From Centropus unirufus (Eukaryota > Chordata > Aves > Cuculiformes > Centropidae), in contig VYZI01000344.1 in the NCBI GenBank assembly GCA_013397695.1, positions 521,076-585,075 on the forward strand: DNA of 64,000 nucleotides, given 5' to 3'. Shown here one piece after another: positions 36,401-47,967 of this stretch (position 1 is its first letter; each line of letters opens with the position of its first letter). The position numbers were made by a program, and so were the translations under genes. The notes below the pieces were generated by a model that saw only the letters and a list, made by a program, of their open reading frames with translations, ran no database searches and was not told the DNA's origin.

Positions 36401-38939
36401 GGTAGAGAGGAGGAGGGTAAGGGGGTATAAGGTGCTCACACCAAAGCCATGTGACCAATGCAAAGGTAGTCAGGAAAAAAGCAGATTTTTATAATAAATA
36501 AACCATTCAAGCTGCATTAGTGTTCCAGATATGTACTCAACAAGACCCTCTCCCAACCACAAACCAGCAAGAATGGGACATGAAAACTTATTCGGACAGC
36601 TAATGGCACAGTCTCTTCGAACTGCGGAGAGAGGCTTTTACACCGATTTAAGGCCCACCTTTCTTTGTGTTTCCTAGACGTATGCGAGGACCGTGCCCCC
36701 CGACCCTGCCACCAACCCCTTAGGGAGCAGAGGAGACACCGGAGAAAAGCCCAGTAGCGTTCTCCCTTCAATAAAAAAAAAAGCTTCCTGATAAACTCTT
36801 ATATTTGCACAGGCATGAAAGTAAGCGGGAACTTTCAGAGTCGGGAACGGACGTTATAGCTGCAGCTTTCCCTGTCCTCTTACTTCATTGAACACGTGTC
36901 CCAGGGACTTGCGTTCCTTTGGTAGAAACTGTCATCCGTGCTATGGCCTCCAGACCAACACAGTGGGTACCAGCATCTCCTCTCCCCCTTCTTCCCCACC
37001 TCCCTGAAGCTCACCCAGCAATACTCATTACTGCTCTGAAGCTATTACTGTGGGCCACTTCCACTTCTGCAGTGTTATCCATAGCCCTAAAAGTCTGCTG
37101 CACAGCCTGAAGTCCTAGAGACACATCAAAAATACTTAGATTTATCCATACTGGTGGGATGAGGGTGGGACCTGTTGGCTTCACACTCCCCTGACATTGC
37201 CATTCTATTTACACATCAAACAAAAAGAAAAATTCAAATCAAGTTAAAAGTCTGCCCCAAGGATAACACAAATTACCAACCAACCAAAAACAAAACAAAA
37301 CCAAAAAAAAAGATTAAAAACAAGCAGCAACTTTTATATAAAATTAATAAAAACAAAAAGACAAATGAAAAAGAAATTGTCAGTAGCATCTATCGCCTCT
37401 CTGCATCTGAACTGCACTTATACAAACTAGTCCATTAGTACAGCAGCTTGCTAGAAATTGACTTTGGTTCAAGCTTAGTTTTTAAAAAAATAAAACATAA
37501 AAAAAATCAAAAACACATTAGAAACGGTGGACGGACATTTGTTAAGTTTCCCTGCTTGCAGTTCACTAGTTTCGAAGGTTTAGGGATAATCGGTTTAAAT
37601 ACTCAGTAAAAACAGGAAGGTGGAGAGCTAGAGATGAACAGAGCGAAACGGTGCAGGGGGTGGGGAAGAGAGATAAGGGGTTCTGCCACTCGAGTGCAAA
37701 TGCAAAATCCCACATGCTCGGGTCACAACCCAAGCATATGCAGAATTTAACGTTGCTGCCTTCTGGATCTTGGATGAGAAGCTCCAGGATCCCCCTGAAT
37801 CATCAACGCAATGAACGCAGCTGCGTCAGCTTGTTATTCGAGGACACTCAGGTGACAAAAGAAAAGGGAGCAGGGGAAAGGGACTCTTCTAATACCCTAA
37901 ACGTTATGTTCTCAAACGCAATTTAGTTTTATACACATGGCAGAAACCTTTAAATCCATCAGGAATGGAAAGCTCAAAGTGAACTGCATTGCAGTGATCC
38001 AGTCTTTTTAAAAATCTTTTCTTTTTGGTTCAGACACTAGATTGTATATTTAAGGATATACAGATCTAACTCCTGTGCGGTTCATTACTCTTCCTCACCC
38101 ATGTACATGTCCTCGGCTACACGGATCAGAATCAGCCTCGACAAGATGGTTATGGTGGCAGGCGAGCCCTGAGATGCTGACTGCTGTTTGCATCCAGCAT
38201 CACAGCCCAGAGACCACACAAGATCCCGCAGGTACGTGCAAAGCTCCAGAGTCCCCTGTGTTGGCATAAAGGATGGCAGCTTCTGTTCTCGTACTGCTGT
38301 GTTTTGCAGCCAGAATAACTTTTTTACAAGAGAGTTCTCCTAAACACAACGTTGGAAGCATCAGAATGAACAGGAAAAGGAATATTGCTATGGACAGGGA
38401 GGGTCTGACTTTGGAAACCCCGTGCCAATTCACCTGGTGGGAATGGAGGCGTGCAACGGCCGCTTTGTGTGCTGCCCATCTGCTGGGGGGGAAATGCCTG
38501 TAAAACACGGGCGTGTGCTCATAACAGCAAAATCAAATCAGTGGAACAGAAGAGCCATCGGTCTATCCCACAGCCTCCACCTGGGAGGTCAAATCCCACG
38601 CTCGGAAGTAAAAAGGGACTGTGCAGACAACCCTAAGGGCAGAATTTGGCCATTTTGTCTAAAGAACTGAGCGAAGGAGAACTGTGGTTCAGACATAATC
38701 CCTCCTGCTGCTTAAATAGCAGGGGCTGGCCTGGAAGTTTGCACGCAAGCATCAACACTGCCATGCGGAGCTTCCTGCAGAAAGGCTGAACATCAATTCT
38801 TCTGACCCCTACAAGTAACTATTAAGACACATTCAAGGATGAGGAAACAGTTCAGAACATTCCCAGAAGATTACTTAGGACAGAGTCTATTTGTGCTCCA
38901 TTCTTCCTCTATACCCTCCCACCCTCCCCCCAAACCCCC

Positions 38940-39038
38940 NNNNNNNNNNNNNNNNNNNNNNNNNNNNNNNNNNNNNNNNNNNNNNNNNNNNNNNNNNNNN
39001 NNNNNNNNNNNNNNNNNNNNNNNNNNNNNNNNNNNNNN
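38940..39038. other. Assembly gap (99 N)
   Basis: A run of 99 N bordered on the left by a C-rich stretch and on the right by TAA repeats, so the missing sequence is probably microsatellite. The true length is unknown. It falls within the inferred POU2F1 3'UTR. Confidence 1.
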
Positions 39039-39060
39039 TAATAATCATAATAATAATAAT
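39039..39060. repeat. (TAA)n microsatellite beside gap
   Basis: taataatcataataataataat directly follows the N run and is its likely continuation. Confidence 0.85.
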
Positions 39061-39643
39061 AGAGATACACCAGTAATACAGGCCTGCCTAAATTGTACCA
39101 GTTAAGAAAGGAACCCCCAACATGATTGATACGATTATAAACACCTTGTATGACATAACGGCCTGTACAACAGACCTATAAAATGATAATTAAAAAAAAG
39201 AAAGATATTTAGACCGAAAAGAAAGAAGAAATCCCCCTTCCTATGTTTGCGTTGATAACCCACCTTAACTTGTCATTGTGACTGCTGGAAATGATAAGTA
39301 GTCCTTTCACTTTTTTTTGTGATTTTTTTTTTGGTGTTTTTTTTTGTTTTTTGTTTTTTTTACATTTTTGGTTAGAAAGTTCTCCGATCCGTGAAGCGAT
39401 CCTGAAAAGACAGTGTTTATTATAAAATTAGGCAAATGTCTGTCCCAGCTTTAAATCCTTCCTGTTTCGCTTTTGGGTTTTTTGTTTGTTTTGTTTGTTT
39501 TTTGTTTATCTTTTTCCTTCTCTCCCTTGTCCCCAGCAACACGGCGAGAGGATGCCCATCACATTTTCAGTTTATAAACCCTGCTGGCAGCCAATCCCAG
39601 CGCACAGTGAAACAGGCTGCTGGCAGCACAGCTCAAGCCCGGC

Positions 39644-39954
39644 TCACTGTGCCTTGGAGGCAGTAGTGGTGGTGGACGTGGCCCCGCTCGCAGAGGCCAC
39701 GGTGAGGAGAGAGTTCTGGATGGACTCGGCTGAGGTGGAGGTGGTATGAAGGCTGGCGACTGGTCCAGAGGCCCCTGCGGAGGCTGCAGCTGCAGAGACC
39801 AAGCTAACTGGGTTGCTGGTGAGCAGAGAAAGGTTCTGAGGGTTCAGGAACAGAGGGGCAGTTACGATGTTAGGAGTACCTCCGGCATTGGCAAACACCA
39901 AGTTTCCAGTTGCATCCAGTGATGTTATTGGAAGAGAGCCACCAGATGCAAGAG
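39644..39954 (-). CDS. POU2F1: POU2F1 last coding exon (C-terminus and stop)
   Basis: 311 nt: two bases finishing an Ala codon, 102 codons and a TGA (plus-strand tca at 39,644-39,646). It encodes LASGGSLPITSLDATGNLVF, then an Asn/Leu/Ser-rich segment (NPQNLSLLTSNPVSLVSAAA) and ends TTTTASKAQ. This matches the C-terminus of mammalian OCT1 with scattered substitutions. The acceptor on the minus strand is ttttttttag. Confidence 0.96.
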
Positions 39955-40267
39955 CTAAAAAAACGGAAAATTGAGCAGGGAGGAGATCAAATTAGCAGTA
40001 AGCAATAATGCAAAATGTGCCTAAGAGCAGCTGGGCTCTGCCTTTTCCTTCCTCTGACAAGCGTGTTCTCTACGCCACCACCGACAGTCACCTCATCATA
40101 GGCTGCTGGCAAAAACACAGCTCTATGGAGAGCGGACAAGGCCTTCGGATACTAAAACACTTCTGTTGTCTGCTCCTAAATGAATTCCATCAGGCCTTCC
40201 TTCAGACCTTTAAGAACGATACTGGTCTGTGTTTCCTTCAGGCAAAACTGCTGTCATCCTAAAAGAA

Positions 40268-40425
40268 TGAGCAAGGTCTGGGAGAGAAAATCATGCTATC
40301 AGAGGGACATTTGGTGTAACTTTCAAAAAAACACTTGCTTAGACAAAACTTAACTGTGCTTTAGTTTAAATCAAAATATTCCACTTTTTGTTAAAACAAC
40401 TGCTTCTTGTACCACCTTTACTCCT
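40268..40425 (-). repeat. Unclassified dispersed repeat, copy 3 (partial)
   Basis: Blocks 'catgctatcagagggacatt', 'taactttcaaaaaa', 'aaacttaactgtgcttt' and 'aaaatattccactttttgtt' parallel 21,985-22,140 in the same orientation. It lies in a POU2F1 intron. Homology stops near 40,425, at the same point as in copy 2. Confidence 0.7.
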
Positions 40426-40825
40426 CTGAATGTGGGTTTATGGTTTTCAAGTTCTACATAAGGACTTAAGGAAGTAGGTTGGTTCATGGGTTCTTTATAA
40501 ATATGTATGAGGACAAGAAGTCAGGATCAAGCCCAGTTCAGAGCTGCCCTCCTAACAGACCTCCAAACAGCACAACCCTGCTCAGGCTTAAGCTAGATGA
40601 CCTATAAAAAGCAAATCTCTAACCTGCTGGAGAAATGTGCCGATGGGGAGAGGATTACAAAATAAATTACTGATCACATTCAATATCTTAAATGCCTTCT
40701 CTAAATCTCTACAAAATCATACAAAGTTCTAATCCACTTGTTGAAGTAGGACTTTCTCCCACCTATGTGATACATAAAGTGTATTTGTGCATTTAAATTC
40801 TGTAAAACTTTTACTCCTGTAACAC

Positions 40826-41605
40826 AGAATCATAGAATAGCTTGGGTTGGAAGAGACCTTGAAGATCATCCAGTTGCAACCTCCCCGCCATGGGTATGGA
40901 CACCTCACAGTGGATCAGGCTGCTCAAGGCCCCATCCAACCTGGCCTTGAACACCTCCAGGGAGGGGGAAGCCACAGCTTCCCTGGGCAACCTGTGCCTG
41001 TACCTCACCACCGTCAGCATGAAGAATTTCTTCCCTATGTCCAGTCTAAGTCTTCCCCTCTCCGATTTAAAGCCATTATCCCTCATCTTATCACTCCATG
41101 ATCTTATAAAATGTTCCTCCCCAGCTTTCCTGCAGCCCCTTCAGGTACTGGAAGGCGACTCTAAGGTCTCCCCAGAGCCTTCTCTTCTCCAGGCTGAACA
41201 ACCTCAACTCTCCCAACCTGTCCTCACAGCAGAGGTGCTCTAGCCCTCAGATCATCTTTGGAGCCTTCCTCTGGACCCATTCCAACAGCTCCATATCCTT
41301 CTTATGTTGAGGATTCCAGAACTGGACACAATACTCCAGGTGGGGTCTCACAAGAGCAGAGGGGCAGAATCCCCTTCCTGGCCCTGCTGGCCACGCTCCT
41401 TGTGCTGCAGCCCAGGATGCGGTTGGCTCTGGGCTGGGAGCGCTCATTGCTGGCTCATGTCCAGCTTCTCATCCATGAGCACCTCAAGTCCTTCTCTCTC
41501 AGTCATGTTGTCCCCCATCCTGTATTGAAACCACGGATTGCCCCAATCCAGGTGTAGCACCTTGTGCTTGGCCTTGTTGAACCTCATGAGGTTCACACAT
41601 TTATG
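40826..41605 (-). mobile_element. CR1 LINE, 5'-truncated, minus orientation
   Basis: Starts 'cagaatcatagaatagcttg' and 'ggttggaagagaccttgaag', the inverted CR1 3' end. It continues with 'ccttgaacacctccagggag', 'ccttctcttctccaggctga' and 'aactggacacaatactccag'. The wording differs from the copies at 26.6, 45.6 and 48.0 kb, so it belongs to another CR1 subfamily. It is about 0.8 kb long. Confidence 0.92.
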
Positions 41606-41702
41606 CCCAGTGTTAAGGAGTCGGTGCTCTTTTTTGGCAGAGAATAAGAAGCCACACAAAGTGAAGCTGTACGAGAGATGCATTAAAAGGAACACTACTG
41701 AC

Positions 41703-41791
41703 CTTGAATAGTTGCCAGCGTACTGTTGCTCATCAGGGCTGGGCTGAGAGCACCACCTAATGTCCCTGGATTGAGACTGAGTAAGGCACCT
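41703..41791 (-). CDS. POU2F1: POU2F1 coding exon, C-terminal region (29 full codons)
   Basis: 89 nt (1 + 29 codons + 1), [20 protein letters not shown] followed by SNSTLATIQ. It is near-identical to the OCT1 C-terminal region, with Gly for Ser in GTLGGAL. The acceptor is ttcctgcag and the donor is caag|gtcagt on the minus strand. Confidence 0.96.
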
Positions 41792-42597
41792 CTGCAGGAA
41801 ACAAGGTTGTGGAAGAAGGAACAAAGACAAAGAGGGTTACTTCTAAGGAAAGGTTGCCACTGTTCAGCAGTACAGCATGATATTAAAAAGAACAACAAAT
41901 AAAAAAAGGGAGGAGGTGCGTGGGGGTTGGAGCAGGGAGGAAGCAAAGACCAGAGATTACGGGCTGATTTCAGTTTATTTTAGTTTGTCCTTCATGACGC
42001 CTGAGCAGATGCTGCCCTTCAGCCACGTGGTCAGTGACACTGCCTAAAGTGCAGGCACTGTAACTACCTGACTTGTATTGATTGCTGCTGTAAAATGTTC
42101 TTGGGAAGTATTTTGGAGAAACTGCCTCCCAGATTCAGGTAAGGAAGATGTAACTCAAGGAGAACTGAAGAAGCAGGGAGTCATCTCTCCAAGCAATCTT
42201 TTTAGAAGGAAAACTTCAACAATTACATCTTTTGCAGCTCTGTGCTCATGACTGAGGTGTGAATACAGAGGCGTGAAGTGGGTCTAGGCCAGCTCTCCAT
42301 TCCACAATGATTCTATGATTCACAGGGAAGCTGCAGCTCTTAAGTCAAGCTCTGCAGTGGGACGGATGATTTATTAGAGAGCAACGTTCCTGCAACACAG
42401 CTTTGTCCTCTGTAAAATGCAAACAATATTTGTGTTCATTGGTGGGAAGAGCCAATTACTATTTCTGAGTTAAGTTCAGGATTTTAGATCAATTACACTA
42501 CGATCAGAACTACCGGTAAACAGTGACCCATAAAAGCAATTTATCCCAAGAATTCTCATTCCCTTTCCTAAAAGGGTGTAAAACAATTCATCCTTAC
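41792..42597 (-). other. POU2F1: POU2F1 intron
   Basis: An 806-bp intron with a short plus-oriented CR1 tail at 42,283-42,325 ('ccattccacaatgattctat'). Nothing else is recognised. Confidence 0.9.
42283..42325 (+). mobile_element. CR1 LINE 3' tail scrap
   Basis: 'gtctaggccagctctccatt' and 'ccacaatgattctatgattc' end in the ATTCTATG repeat typical of CR1. Only about 40 bp remain. Confidence 0.6.
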
Positions 42598-42943
42598 CCA
42601 GCTGCAAACTGCGAGGATGCCATCAAGCCTGGGTTTAGCCCTGCTGCAGCAGCCATGGCAGCAAGACTTGCATTTGCAGGCAACTGTGCAGCTCCTTGTA
42701 ACGCGGCTGCTGCCGCTGTTTGCAACCCTGATGCCGTTACCATCACCTGGCTGGTCCCAAGAGGGGAGGACAAGGGAGTGGAGGTTGTCTGTGTTGTGCT
42801 GGTCTCACTGGCACTGGACGCCTCTGAAGTGGAGGCTGAGGCAGAAGGGGAAGGGCTTAGGGAGGGTGATGTCACTGCTGAAGAAGCTGGAGGTGCTGTT
42901 GAAATTACTGTTGCCGTGTTGTTGGAGGTGGTTTCTGTTGTGC
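42598..42943 (-). CDS. POU2F1: POU2F1 coding exon, Ser/Thr/Ala-rich region
   Basis: 346 nt (2 + 114 codons + 2). It starts TTETTSNNTATVISTAPPAS and runs through Ser-rich (SLSPSPSASASTSEASS), Thr-rich (TSTTQTTSTPLSSPLGTSQ) and Ala-rich (TAAAAALQGAAQLPANASL) blocks to SSQFAA. This is the OCT1 C-terminal low-complexity region. The acceptor on the minus strand is cttgcag and the donor is gg|gtaagg. The 187-codon open frame on the plus strand over this exon is only its mirror. Confidence 0.96.
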
Positions 42944-43356
42944 CTGCAAGATTCATTCTGGTTAGATCAGTCCAACACACAGAACCCACTACCAACTGCA
43001 CTGAAGTGCACACCCAGCTGAAAGGGACACCGACACACATAACTGTAGGACTAAGAAGCACCAAGGATCCAAATGAGAAGCTCTGACTACAATGAAATGA
43101 TGCTTCCCAACAAGAGGCTGAGGAGCTCCAGAAGCTACCAATGGAATGTAGCATCTTTCATTCCAGCATCGCCTCTGATTTTACTCCCAGAAAAGCCAAC
43201 CGAACGGTCACAAAGACTGGATTTTCCTATTGGGGCAACAAGGAACAGCAAGAGCGTCCTAGGATAACAGCGGATCAATACTGAATGCCCTTCTGAAGAG
43301 TTTAAAAGGTGTAAACGGTTGAGGTTAATGTGGGGGCAAGGGGAATCAGCCCTTAC
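42944..43356 (-). other. POU2F1: POU2F1 intron
   Basis: A 413-bp phase-1 intron with a normal donor (cacag|gtaagg on the minus strand). I see no repeat or other element in it. Confidence 0.9.
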
Positions 43357-43462
43357 CTGTGACTGACAGACTGGTGACAGCAGGACTGGGCAGAGGGAGC
43401 ACAGGATTGACAGTCAGGGTTGTAGCTGCACTGCTAGTCACAAGGCTTGGCGTGGTTGCCAC
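43357..43462 (-). CDS. POU2F1: POU2F1 coding exon after the homeodomain
   Basis: 106 nt (35 codons + 1): VATTPSLVTSSAATTLTVNP, then VLPLPSPAVTSLSVT. Mammalian OCT1 as I recall reads TVSPVLPLTSAAVTNLSVT, so this is one of the less conserved exons. The acceptor is cctccag and the donor is cacag|gtaagg. Confidence 0.94.
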
Positions 43463-46400
43463 CTGGAGGTCAAAAAAGAACACAACTGCTCAGCTCTTAG
43501 ACAAAAAGAGGTGGCCACTACACTTGGATTTCTTTCTTTCCATCCTCAGCTGAGGAAGTTACCAGGGCAAACACTGCACATGAATTAGCTTTCTCGTAAT
43601 TCCATTACCTCATCATTCACTGGACCAACCACAGTACCTTCCCCCATTACCGGCAACACCTTTATCCTAAATCATTCAGTATTTGAAGGGAGACACATCC
43701 ATTCCATCCACACTGTCTCAGGACTGCAAGCCAGCCCTCCCTCTCTGGCTCCCTCAAAAGGCAGTACCTTGTTTCAACAAAGCCACTTCTATAGAAAGAG
43801 TTATAAAAGACATTATTTCTGCAGGGTTTTTTTTCTCATTTAAACGTTTTTCCACTCCAAAACTCTTTATCTGGTAAAATTATTCAAATGCCACAGCGCT
43901 ATTTAACGGTATTTAAGGTAATGGGTTTAAATTGATCAACAGATTAACATTTCACTTTTACTCAGCCAAACTACAAGCTCCGCTCTGATAAATTTTCTTG
44001 TGCCAAAGGAAGGATCTCTGAAGTCCAAAGCATTCAAACAGCATTGGCTAATTTTACTGCAGGCAGCTTATTAGAAGACCACACACTGAAGACATTACAG
44101 ACAAAATACCACTCAAGATTTAAAGCTGCGGAAACTTGCTTATGAGGAAAAATGGAATACAAGGAGGGAAAGGACTTTTTATGGACAAAGAATCGTGTCC
44201 AACCATAATATTTGAAGGCTGTTATGCATCGATGAGGGAAACGAATCCTTCAGAATTGCCCAAGAGAACACAGCCAGAGATATAAGCTAAAACCTTCCTC
44301 CTTTCCCCTCTTTCTTTATTATCAGAGAAATCCCTCTCATGCTGCATATCCTCTTACAGGAAGTCAAATGCTTCATGGATTTTAAACAAGACTGGGGCAA
44401 CTGGGACAGATCTGAAAGCTTTCAGCCCACCTCAAGCAGTGCATGAAATAAAGAACAGCCTGATACACAGAGCACTTCCCACTAACGCAGCCCAGGCATC
44501 CTATCTGTCCACCAAACAGTCAAGGGCAAGGTCACAATCCATATTTCAGGGCAGTGAATGCCCTAGAATTAATACAGTTAACCCGTAGACACAAGGACTG
44601 ACTCCAGCCAGTGCAAAAGTTGGCAAAGGGGAGAATTCCCCTCCAACCCTGCTCCAGGGCCTGAGCACTCCAGGCTACAAGTTGGATGGGTTGTTTGGCC
44701 ATGCAGAAAATCCACCATTGTTCTTTGCATGGTTAATTTGCAGTCAAATTAGTAAACCAAGCCAAATCACCCCATGGACACGTCATCTCCAGAGGTGACA
44801 CAAGGAATCAACAAAGCACAGAGCTAGTGAAGGCTGGGAACATCCACTGGAGTGGCAGCACGGTCCTAAGAGAAGCTCACATGGAGCTGAAATGCGTAGT
44901 GAAACATCGCTGTGAAAAAGGAGACTGTGGTTAACACCTCGATTCCTTACACACAATGGCAGTTTAGGACAAAAGGGAGACACACTTCAGCTTCCTGAAA
45001 TTGCAGTCTGAGTAAACTTGAATGGTTCCTAAAACACACTATGATAAAGCTCCCTGTGCTCTGCTCTGGTTGCAAGGCAGCAGCCCTGCTTCCCAACTGG
45101 GAAAACAAACAAAAAAATAACAAAGTACACTTAACACATCCCTTCCCCTGGAACAAAAGGTTGCAAGCACACATCCTGAAACAAGAATGAGGGAAGAGAA
45201 TGACAAGTCACCAAAATTAATGGTTTAATGAAGTACTGGAGGAGATTAGCTACTACAGTGATAATGGAGGAATAAATACTACAGAAGGACGGCTACAGGC
45301 TACATAAATCCCACCACGTTCCTATGAGCGTAGCTACTACGAAATCTAATAGCTACCATTTCTATGTATGAAAACAGACCTCTGTGGACATTGGTAGCAA
45401 AGGAGCTGAAGGAACCTTGAAGCATGTGTTTTGTTACTCTTATTTTCATGAAGTTTGTGTTTACCTGAGGCAAATACAAGTGTGGGAAATTAATTACATG
45501 AGTATTTATTAGCCAAATTGTTCCTTTGTTGCATGTCTTTCTTTTATATATATCATTCCTGACTAAAAGTGACACCAATGGTATTACTGGATTTATAGAA
45601 TTGCAGAACCACCAGGTTGGAAAAGACCTCTGAGATCGAGTCCAACTATACCTGTCTGCCACTAAATCATATCCGTGAGCACCTCATCTCTCAACTTTTA
45701 AACACCTGCAGGGATGGGAGCTCCTCCACTTCCCCAAGCAGCCTCTGCCAGGGCCTGGTGACCCTTGTGGTGAAGAATTTCTTCCTAATGTCCAATCTGA
45801 ACCTGTCCTGGTGCAGCTTGAGGCCATTCCCCCTCATCCTATCTCCTCTCACTTGGGAGAAGAGATCAGCACCCACCTCTCCACACCCTCCTTTCAGGCA
45901 GCTGTAAGCAGTGATGAGGTCTCCCCTCAGCCTCCTCTTCTCCAGGCTGAACAACCCCAGCTCCCTCAGCCGCTCCTCATAACCCTTGTTCTCCAGCACC
46001 TTCACCAGCTGCATTGCTCTTCTCTAGAAATGCTCCAGGACCTCAATGTCCTTCTTGGAGTGAGGGGCCCAGAACTGAACACAGGATTCGAGGTGCGGCC
46101 TCACTAGTGCCGAGTCCAGGGGCAGAATCACCTCCCTGGACCTGCTGGCAGAAGTCTCCAAATGACGTGACAGAAGTCACCAAAAGCTAACCTCTACTGC
46201 TGCTCGGCTACTTATCAGACCAGCCAAAATAAGAGGGGAAGGGTAGAGCAGTCAAGTTTTTTTGTAGTTATGATTATTTTACTAGAAGAGTTTGGGTAAG
46301 AGAGCAAGTCCAGATACACAATGGAGTTTTTACCTGGAATACATTCAAAGCAATAACCCCATCTGCAAATCTGAGAGTCAGAAGATGTACTCACGAGGTG

Positions 46401-46615
46401 ACTAAACACCCCAACTGAAGGCCCAACAAGTGCCCGATCTGTAAGCATTCTCTCTCTTATACAGTAAGCAAGCAGGATATTCAAAATGCCAGTAAGATAT
46501 AACTTTGTGAGAACAAGTCTGCACAAAGAAGTTGTGGCATGTATGATTTCCACAGTGTGCACAACAGAACCACATCTTCCAGTGATCTTCGTCACCGCAG
46601 TTTCCTAATTCTTAC
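43463..46615 (-). other. POU2F1: POU2F1 intron with CR1
   Basis: A 3,153-bp phase-0 intron. It holds a minus-oriented CR1 at 45,590-46,150. The remaining sequence (43.5-45.6 kb) shows no recognisable element. Confidence 0.9.
45590..46150 (-). mobile_element. CR1 LINE, 5'-truncated, minus orientation
   Basis: Begins 'atagaattgcagaaccacca' and 'ggttggaaaagacctctgag' and continues through 'ccttgtggtgaagaatttct' and 'gtccttcttggagtgagggg'. It is cut off sharply after 'cctccctggacctgctggca' at about 46,150. The same subfamily occurs at 26.6 and 48.0 kb. Confidence 0.93.
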
Positions 46616-46795
46616 CAGTGAGGTTGGGCAAGGGAAAATTGCTTTGATGGGCGAGCTGCTGGTTCCACCACTGCTGGGTGGGTTGATCCTTTTCTCTTTC
46701 TGGCGCCGGTTACAGAACCAAACGCGGATCACCTCCTTCTCCATGTTTAGCTGGTCAGCTATCATGGTGATCTCATCCGAGGTAGGCTTTTGGTT
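46616..46795 (-). CDS. POU2F1: POU2F1 coding exon: homeodomain second half
   Basis: 180 nt, exactly 60 codons. It begins NQKPTSDEITMIADQLNMEK and contains the recognition helix EVIRVWFCNRRQKEKRINPP. The tail SSGGTSSSPIKAIFPCPTSL follows. The VWFCNRRQ motif and its Cys are diagnostic of POU homeodomains. Mammals have FPSPTSL where this has FPCPTSL, a single Ser-to-Cys change. The acceptor is ttctcag and the donor is cactg|gtaaga. Confidence 0.97.
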
Positions 46796-47630
46796 CTGAG
46801 AAAAGGAAACAAAATTTCAAAAGCTGTGAAATTACTTTCTCCTGTTTTACATTATAGCTGCTTCTTCACTAGGCAGAGATCTGAGTGAGCCATTTATACC
46901 CAGAATCGGGTCAGCGGTGCACCAGAGAGAACACAATAGATATTTTTGAGCTCCATCTTCATTGTCACAAGAACGCTTCTATCAGTGGTAAGCTGTGTTC
47001 CTCACGCTTCTTTCTGAGAGAAGCGATCTGACTCATGAGTTAATCCTTCAAGGAATTCTAGACCTTGATAAACAAATCTTTCTTTCAGTAGCTCTTGAAA
47101 GGAACAGGAGAGATGAACTACAGTGATAGCCAAATGAACCCCACGTTATCTAGACCTGTAATGAAAGACAGGTAGATTGAATGGGCTACTTAGAGGCTAT
47201 CATACAGCTGCACTAAAGGTACAAGAGTGTAACAGAGTTACAGGAGTACAACCAGTTAAGCACCTCACATCATGTATGTTTAGGCTGTCACCCCGTTTAT
47301 CTGTCCTCAGAAAGGGGTAATCTTTGGGTTTTTTTGACATGCTGAATCTCAAACTTTGATCTAAAGCTCAGTATTCTGGAATGCGAAACCATAAAGCCAG
47401 TGAAGTGCAAGAACCAATGAGTTTTTTTGAAGCAGTTTTGTGTTCGTTTTTTTTTTTCTTCGAGTGAAGTAGACACTGATGTGTGCCTCTTGACACAGCG
47501 CTTTTATTCACCTTGTCTAGTACACACAGTTCCCAAAAGAGCACGGTAATGGGATCACTCGAACAGATATGATTGTTAAGCAAAGTTGCTTCATTTCTTG
47601 ACAGACTGAGCAGACAACAGGGTCACTGAC
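46796..47630 (-). other. POU2F1: POU2F1 intron inside the homeodomain
   Basis: An 835-bp phase-0 intron splitting the homeodomain between KSFLE and NQKPT, the conserved position in OCT genes. I see no repeat in it. Confidence 0.92.
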
Positions 47631-47776
47631 CTCCAGGAAACTCTTCTCTAAGGCCACACGTATGTTGGTCTCTATGCTGGTGCGTTTCTTCCTCCTACGG
47701 TTCAAGCCTTCGACCCCCAGCCCTGGAGAATTCAGGGCACTTGGGCTGGAGAGAGTTGAATCAGATGAGAGGTTTT
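47631..47776 (-). CDS. POU2F1: POU2F1 coding exon: POU linker and homeodomain N-arm
   Basis: 146 nt (2 + 48 codons). The Ser-rich linker NLSSDSTLSSPSALNSPGLG is followed by VEGLN, then RRRKKRTSIETNIRVALEKS and FLE. RRRKKRTSIE is the homeodomain N-terminal arm and start of helix 1. The linker reads GLGVEGLN, two residues longer than human GIEGLS as I recall. The acceptor has an A-interrupted T-rich tract (tttttttcag) and the donor is gag|gtcagt. Confidence 0.96.
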
Positions 47777-47967
47777 CTGAAAAAAAATAAATAAAAAAAA
47801 ATAAAGGAGGGAAGTAAAACAGATCAGGAGATTTTATTTGAATGTAGTGCCGTCTAATGTAAGTGTTCTTCACCTACGTAAGGCACGTTACAGCCTACCG
47901 TGTATCTATTCCAGATATGCAGATGTTTCTGAAGATCACATACATTCATCATTGTACTTGAAAATCA

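Larger units (their letters stand above)
27841..39643 (-). other. POU2F1: POU2F1 long 3'UTR (inferred)
   Basis: Downstream of the stop codon, about 11.8 kb with no gene on either strand and no recognisable CR1 or LTR, in contrast to the flanking introns and spacer. It ends at an AT-rich segment with two ATTAAA hexamers on the minus strand (27,898-27,903 and 27,853-27,858). Mammalian POU2F1 mRNAs also have multi-kilobase 3'UTRs. Notable contents are a TAA microsatellite (28,024), a GC-rich island (29,400-30,170), purine and pyrimidine tracts (31,647 and 33,408), A-rich stretches on the sense strand (37,280-37,330; 39,310-39,365) and an assembly gap (38,940-39,038). An upstream AATAAA on the minus strand at 28,765-28,770 could give a shorter end. 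Confidence 0.6.
39955..41702 (-). other. POU2F1: POU2F1 intron with CR1 and dispersed repeat
   Basis: A 1,748-bp intron. It contains a partial copy of the unclassified dispersed repeat (40,268-40,425) and a minus-oriented CR1 element (40,826-41,605), which ends about 100 bp upstream of the next exon boundary. Confidence 0.9.

Noticed and set aside
39310..39365. A-rich stretch on the POU2F1 sense strand as a retroposed poly(A) tail
   Set aside because: No processed-gene sequence lies beside it. It is better read as a low-complexity UTR tract that may cause internal priming in cDNA libraries.
42523..43086. 187-codon open frame on the plus strand
   Set aside because: It is the antisense of the Ser/Thr/Ala-rich POU2F1 exon at 42,598-42,943, whose minus-strand reading matches OCT1 and has proper splice sites.
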